From the NCBI RefSeq assembly GCF_002218085.1, contig NZ_BDUC01000008.1, positions 78,377 to 142,376 of the forward strand: a DNA stretch of 64,000 nt, read 5' to 3'. Each line of letters begins with the position of its first letter. Positions within the stretch are counted from its first letter, which is position 1. Shown here piece after piece: positions 59,852-64,000 of the stretch. The notes under the pieces are model-generated. The model was given only the letters and a program-made list of their open reading frames with translations. It was not told where the DNA came from and made no database searches. The DNA comes from Tolypothrix sp. NIES-4075. GTDB taxonomy: Bacteria > Cyanobacteriota > Cyanobacteriia > Cyanobacteriales > Nostocaceae. Both the position numbers and the translations under genes were made by a program.

Positions 59852-60592
59852 TCACAACACATCTGGATTTTCCCCCAACTCTCTTAATTTAGCTGCTAAA
59901 CGTTCGGCTCGTGCATTTGCTTCCTCCTCTCGTGCAATTGCTGCCTCTGCTTGTGCAACTGCTGCCTCCTCTGGTAACAAAACCAGATTGCCAGCCACAT
60001 CGTAAAACCGCAACCATACCGCTGTTTCTCTATCTATTGTTCCTTCCCAAGTCCCCAACCATAAACCTAAACGTCTACACCATAGCCAACTGCGCTCATT
60101 TGGGGTCAAAGACTGGTATTGTTGATTATCATCTAAATGCCATCCTTGCAAAGAATTAGGGTCAAAGGGGTCGTAGACAAAATAATCTGAGGTATGAAAA
60201 GTTTGTTCGTAAAGGTTTTTCTTAATACCCTTGTCTATTGCTGCGGTAGATGGTGACATTAATTCCACAATTACATCGGGATAACGACCATTTTCTTCCC
60301 ACACTACCCAACCTTGTCTTGAGTTATTGCCGTCAACATTGAGGACTGCAAAAAAATCTGGACCCCGGAAATCACGGTTACGAACCTGGGTGCTGCTGTA
60401 GTAAATAAACATATTGCCCCCCGTGAAATAATCATTGCGGTCAGCCCAAGCTTGCTGCAATGACCGAATCAGGATATTCATCGCAATACGGTGTCTATTT
60501 GATTCCAAGGGTTCACCATCATCAAAAATTAAATCTGTAGGTGGCTTATGGGATTCCCAGTCCACAACGGCTAGATTGTTTTCAGTAGTCAT
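59852..60592 (-). CDS. Uma2 family endonuclease-like protein
   Basis: 246 residues with the Uma2/PD-(D/E)XK-like pattern: FRGPDFFAVLNVDG, YPDVIVELMSPSTAAIDKGI and KKNLYEQTFHTSDYFVYDP; the C-terminal end is an Ala/Glu-rich helix (AAVAQAEAAIAREEEANARA). The family is expanded in cyanobacteria, and its substrate is not known. The gene lies between the permease gene and a partial duplicate of its 3' end, so it may have arrived by insertion. Confidence 0.85.
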   Translation of the reverse strand: MTTENNLAVVDWESHKPPTDLIFDDGEPLESNRHRIAMNILIRSLQQAWADRNDYFTGGNMFIYYSSTQVRNRDFRGPDFFAVLNVDGNNSRQGWVVWEENGRYPDVIVELMSPSTAAIDKGIKKNLYEQTFHTSDYFVYDPFDPNSLQGWHLDDNQQYQSLTPNERSWLWCRRLGLWLGTWEGTIDRETAVWLRFYDVAGNLVLLPEEAAVAQAEAAIAREEEANARAERLAAKLRELGENPDVL

Positions 60593-60699
60593 GAGGGATT
60601 ATCGCCTTTCCTATCAAGCCTTAAATTTCTATCATAATCTGCCTAGGCTTGCTGAAAGTATTTTATCTGGTTACTAAGTGCGGCAGCTTTGCCTGTGGT

Positions 60700-60735
60700 T
60701 TTGCTTTGCGTTTTTATACTAGTGCATCAAGTTAG
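60700..60735 (+). pseudogene. Duplicate of the 3' end of the ABC-2 permease gene
   Basis: TTTGCTTTGCGTTTTTATAC and following bases match 59620-59655 at 34 of 36 positions and read FALRFYTSASS-stop. Just upstream (60679-60687, GTGCGGCAG) a further match to the permease is visible. It is a relic of a second copy or of a duplication made when the Uma2 gene entered. Confidence 0.75.
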
Positions 60736-60818
60736 GCGATTAACGTAATTTCCGGAAAATTTAAATGCTGTTTGTAGTTACTGCATAATTAAATCAGAGA
60801 TTTGACGGGCGCGAGAAA

Positions 60819-62135
60819 ATGAATAACGGCACTCCAGCGAAGAAAATCTTGATTCTAGCAGCGAACCCGAAACAGACATCACGTCTGCGTTTGGATGAGG
60901 AAGTGCGCGACATCAAGGAAGGTTTGCGGCTTTCGCAACAACGTGATAAATTTATTCTGCAACAAGAATGGGCGGTACGTCCGCGAGATGTGCGTCGTGC
61001 GGTGTTAGATTTTCGCCCAAATATTATCCATTTTTCTGGACATGGTGCGGGAACTACAGGATTATCATTTGAAGATGAAATCGGCAAAGAAAAGTTAGTA
61101 ACAGCAGAAGCACTCGCGGGACTTTTTGGACAGTTTGCCAAGCAAGTAGAGTGTGTGGTGTTGAATGCTTGTTATAGTGAAGAACAAGCTTTGGCGATCG
61201 CTCAACATATTGATTATGTCATTGGCATGAATGCTGCGATCGGCGATAAAGCCGCGCTAGAATTTGCCGTAGGCTTTTACGACGCTTTAGTAGCTTACGA
61301 TCCGCGATACGATACTTACTCGCGCATAGAGTTTGCTTTTAACATTGCTTGCAATGCGATTCAGTTTGCTGGGGTTTCCGGTATATCTATCCCAATTATG
61401 AAAAAGAAGCCTCATTTGGGTAAAGTTGAGGAACAACCCGCAAACCCACAAGAGGAATCGCGATTATCTAATGACATGTCAGTAAGGCAAAAATTGAGCC
61501 AAGAAGATGTAGCGTCAATTGAAGCGATAATTTCTAATCAACAATCTACTTCTACTAATCAAAACGAACCAAATTCATTAGACGAATCACCGTTATCTAG
61601 TAACACCGCAACCTTTAGCCAAAATCATAAACAGTCAGTTGCCCAAACTTCTGCACCTGCTAATACACTTTCTAATTCTACTTCAGTTCTGAGAAATAAA
61701 AAATCCCTGATTGGTGCAGGTATTGCCGCTGCTGTAGCGCTAACATCCTATTTTGTATTTAATTCACAACCTAGCTTAAAAGGAACATCCACACCCACTA
61801 CCAGTTCTTTTCCGCAAGCCAGAGATAATAGTAGTTACCAAAAATCTTGTCAGAATATTTCTATTCATGGAGATGAACTATCAGCTACTTGCCCTCAAAG
61901 TAATGGCTTATATAAACAAACATCAATTCGGGTTCTGGGGATCGAAAATCATGAAGGAGAGTTGAGGTATTATAGCAATCCTCGGACTGCTAGTACTTAC
62001 CAATTATCTTGTCAGAATATTTCTATTAAGGGAAATGAGCTATTAGCTAATTGTCCTCAAAGTAATGGCTTATATAAACAAACATCAATTCATATTTTGG
62101 GAATCTCAAATAACGAGGGAAATTTAAGCTATTAA
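60819..62135 (+). CDS. CHAT-domain protease, membrane helix and cyanovirin-N-like lectin domain
   Basis: 438 residues. CHAT domain 1-195 with His75 in IIHFSGHGAGTTG and Cys118 in VVLNACYSEEQ. A low-complexity linker rich in Ser/Asn/Gln follows (to ~293), one membrane helix about 294-312 (LIGAGIAAAVALTSYFVF), then residues ~339-438 as two tandem ~50-residue repeats (SYQKSCQNISIHGDELSATC, PQSNGLYKQTSIRVLGI; TYQLSCQNISIKGNELLANC) with the four-Cys, two-repeat layout of cyanovirin-N lectins, which bind high-mannose glycans. The predicted topology puts the protease in the cytoplasm and the lectin outside. A surface-sensing protease is the likely reading; no evidence for its target. Confidence 0.85.
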   Translation: MNNGTPAKKILILAANPKQTSRLRLDEEVRDIKEGLRLSQQRDKFILQQEWAVRPRDVRRAVLDFRPNIIHFSGHGAGTTGLSFEDEIGKEKLVTAEALAGLFGQFAKQVECVVLNACYSEEQALAIAQHIDYVIGMNAAIGDKAALEFAVGFYDALVAYDPRYDTYSRIEFAFNIACNAIQFAGVSGISIPIMKKKPHLGKVEEQPANPQEESRLSNDMSVRQKLSQEDVASIEAIISNQQSTSTNQNEPNSLDESPLSSNTATFSQNHKQSVAQTSAPANTLSNSTSVLRNKKSLIGAGIAAAVALTSYFVFNSQPSLKGTSTPTTSSFPQARDNSSYQKSCQNISIHGDELSATCPQSNGLYKQTSIRVLGIENHEGELRYYSNPRTASTYQLSCQNISIKGNELLANCPQSNGLYKQTSIHILGISNNEGNLSY

Positions 62136-62260
62136 ACTTAAATCTGAATCAAAGGAGGTAGCAGCACTTTTTTCTGGTTGGCTTTTGAGGCGATCGCATT
62201 CTTTTAGTTTTCCACCTACAGCAGTACTTAGATTTATGGTAAAATCAAGTTCTAATAACT

Positions 62261-63982
62261 GTGCAGAGAGAACTAAAGTTGTTTAAAGACATCAACATTA
62301 ACCACATCGCTATCATTCGACAAGCGCAGCAAAAATTCCGAATCTTCTGCCAATTTTTATTAACTGCTATAATCATCATTTTTATCAATAGCTGTCAGTC
62401 GGAAATTTCCCCCAGTAAAAGTGTTGTTTCTCAAACTTCACCCAGTCAAACCATCACCCAATCGTCAAAATGTGGTAGTCGTAGCAATGCACCTCAAGAC
62501 AATCTCATTGCTGCAAAATATAAAGATAATGCTTTTCCTTGGGCTAAAAATATTAAATGGAATTGCGTTTATAACATTAAAGATTTTCCGGCTTTTACCA
62601 TAGATGCTAGGTTTAATGCTGCCCGCGATGCTGCATCTGCTAACGGTGGAGGTATTGTCTATTTTCCATCTGGAATTTACAACTTTGCAGATAACATTTA
62701 CTTAAAAGATGGTGTAGTTATCCGTGGAGATACACCAGCAGTAAATGATGCTAAATCTAATTCGTATAATCCAGCCACAAAGTTAGTTTTTCCTCAATAC
62801 AAACCTAACTTGTCTGGTAACGGTACACCTAACACTACAGCCTTTAAAAAAATCCTCACTACCAACCCAAGCAAAGATAGTAATATCGGTGTAGTGAATG
62901 TAGATATTAATCGTGCTGCGATTGAATTTTCATCAGCCGAAAATTCTGATAATATTACTAATCAAAATATTATTATATTTGGAGTTAGAAGTAATAACGT
63001 AGCTACTCCAGAACCTCGCGTACCAGAATCATTTCAGAATCCTTGGCAGCGATTTTCTCACAGGTTTGCCGCTAATATAAAAATTCAAGCTTTTGCTAAC
63101 GTGTTAATTAGTAACAATCGCCTTAATGATGCTGTAACTGATAATTTTGACCAACCAAATTATATAGTAAAACAACTTCGGGTAAATTCAACAGTTACGT
63201 ATCCCGAAGGTGAAAAAGCTAAGTTTAACTATACAGACCACTATGGAATTTCCCTAAACCGCTTCAGTTCACCCAAAGAATTACCTAACGATCCAAATCG
63301 CTTTCCTAACTTTTTTCGCAAAGGTTTAGTAATTCAGGACAATTGGGTTTATCACACTATGCGAGTTGCTATTCATGCAACTGGAGATAATTTAGTTATT
63401 AGAAATAATCAAATTAGAGATGACAAAAATAAGCAAGCTTGGATAGATTCCACTGGAACGAAACAACCTCAAAATGCTGCTACTTTTGAAAATCGTGCGA
63501 TTGATTGGTCTGGTTGGAATGTGACCATTGACGGCAATGATTATGAAGTTTACCGTCATAAAATTGCAGGAGGTAACTATGAAAGTATTGATGGAGAAGG
63601 TATCCTCATCCAAGAATGTTGTGGTGGAACTAGTGTTAATGGCGTGAAAATTAGCAATAATACGGGTAATTCTTATATAGGTATCTACAAAGTTCCTCAA
63701 GTGAACAATGTGTTGATTACAGGTAACAAAATATTAAGTAATTTGACGAATACCCCAGCGATTTATATTAATGCTGATACGAATGGAAGCAAAAACAAAA
63801 TGGATAATGTAAAAATACAGAACAACACGTTAAGTAATGGAATTTTAGCTAGAGCTAGTAATGGCGGTATTAATAATTTTATTCAAGGAAATCGTAGTAA
63901 TAATGGCGGAGATATATCTTATTCTTGTGGAATTAAGGTAGAAAACAATATTGGCTTTGCAATTAAACAATGTGGAACATAA
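62261..63982 (+). CDS. Secreted/lipoprotein parallel beta-helix (pectate-lyase-like) protein
   Basis: 573 residues from a GTG start. A hydrophobic segment ending in IIFINSCQSE is a lipoprotein-type signal, placed ~45 residues in, so a later start may be used. The mature part begins with the superfamily motif FNAARDAASANGGGIVYFPS, GIYNFADNIYLKDGVVIRGD and continues in short strand repeats (VLISNNRLND, LVIRNNQIRDD, VKISNNTGNSY, NNVLITGNKILSN), the pattern of right-handed beta-helix polysaccharide-active proteins. Substrate or catalytic residues cannot be named. It follows the CHAT-lectin gene by 125 bp on the same strand; a shared role with surface glycans is only an inference. Confidence 0.75.
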   Translation: MQRELKLFKDININHIAIIRQAQQKFRIFCQFLLTAIIIIFINSCQSEISPSKSVVSQTSPSQTITQSSKCGSRSNAPQDNLIAAKYKDNAFPWAKNIKWNCVYNIKDFPAFTIDARFNAARDAASANGGGIVYFPSGIYNFADNIYLKDGVVIRGDTPAVNDAKSNSYNPATKLVFPQYKPNLSGNGTPNTTAFKKILTTNPSKDSNIGVVNVDINRAAIEFSSAENSDNITNQNIIIFGVRSNNVATPEPRVPESFQNPWQRFSHRFAANIKIQAFANVLISNNRLNDAVTDNFDQPNYIVKQLRVNSTVTYPEGEKAKFNYTDHYGISLNRFSSPKELPNDPNRFPNFFRKGLVIQDNWVYHTMRVAIHATGDNLVIRNNQIRDDKNKQAWIDSTGTKQPQNAATFENRAIDWSGWNVTIDGNDYEVYRHKIAGGNYESIDGEGILIQECCGGTSVNGVKISNNTGNSYIGIYKVPQVNNVLITGNKILSNLTNTPAIYINADTNGSKNKMDNVKIQNNTLSNGILARASNGGINNFIQGNRSNNGGDISYSCGIKVENNIGFAIKQCGT

Positions 63983-64000
63983 AATCGTCGTCTTTACATT

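Overview
The window is chromosomal DNA from a cyanobacterium, most likely a filamentous, Nostocales-type one. The palindrome GCGATCGC (HIP1) recurs throughout. Intergenic spaces hold AT-rich heptamer repeats and many small palindromic repeats. Gene content is cyanobacterial: caspase-like/GUN4 and CHAT proteins, a 2-oxoglutarate decarboxylase plus succinate-semialdehyde dehydrogenase pair, a cyanovirin-type lectin domain, Uma2 and DUF711 proteins. There is no rRNA, no CRISPR array and no prophage; one tRNA-Ser(GGA) is present.

Layout. 1-5.4 kb: two tandem caspase-like genes (the first cut by the window edge, the second with a C-terminal GUN4 domain), an EAL protein, and a small locus with a frameshifted SAP-like gene opposite a ribbon-helix-helix gene. 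5.4-15.2 kb: a MITE-like element, tRNA-Ser, two ferredoxins, a lipoprotein nuclease, a fused MbnP/MauG relic, an IMPase, a J-domain/TPR protein, hisZ, a LivF-type ATPase, a Tat-type carbonic anhydrase, and a JAMM peptidase beside MoeB-rhodanese. 15.3-20 kb: an AAA/STAND membrane protein with a 12-bp tandem repeat, a multi-stem palindromic element, a CHAT-AAA protein and a short gene pair. 20-24.7 kb: the enzymes that close the cyanobacterial TCA cycle, then a TetR regulator divergent from an AhpD-like gene with two visible operators. 24.8-29.8 kb: an FHA-GAF-cyclase, a kinase-WD40 gene beheaded by a decayed IS630-type element, and a deaminase relic. 29.9-33.4 kb: a potassium channel and a three-gene locus made of a Cys/Gly/Ser-tailed membrane protein, a DUF692 (MNIO) enzyme and a partner protein. 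33.5-38.9 kb: rimM, avtA, and the glutathione-dependent formaldehyde pathway split by a broken parDE module. 39-43 kb: a DUF6918-like gene, then a NACHT membrane protein followed by a CHAT protease with the same N-terminal domain. 43-55.5 kb: xseAB, a cell-wall-type protein, DUF711, TPR, a DapB-like reductase, a LysE exporter, a desaturase, SMI1/KNR4 and mutS. 55.6-64 kb: a PIN-like/AAA pair, DedA, an ABC-2 permease, Uma2, a CHAT-TM-cyanovirin protein and a parallel beta-helix lipoprotein.

Themes. (1) Five caspase-fold proteins (two p20 type, three CHAT) and two STAND-like NTPases suggest conflict or regulated-death functions. (2) The DUF692 locus looks like a RiPP pathway in which the Cys-rich tail of a membrane protein may be the substrate. 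(3) Short repeats have entered reading frames (rimM twice, mutS, the caspase-GUN4 protein, DUF711) and decorate most intergenic spaces. (4) Several loci are decaying: SAP-like, MbnP/MauG, a possible pcp relic, kinase-WD40, IS630, deaminase and parE.

Limits: all family calls are by eye from motifs; no alignment, HMM or structure search was run.
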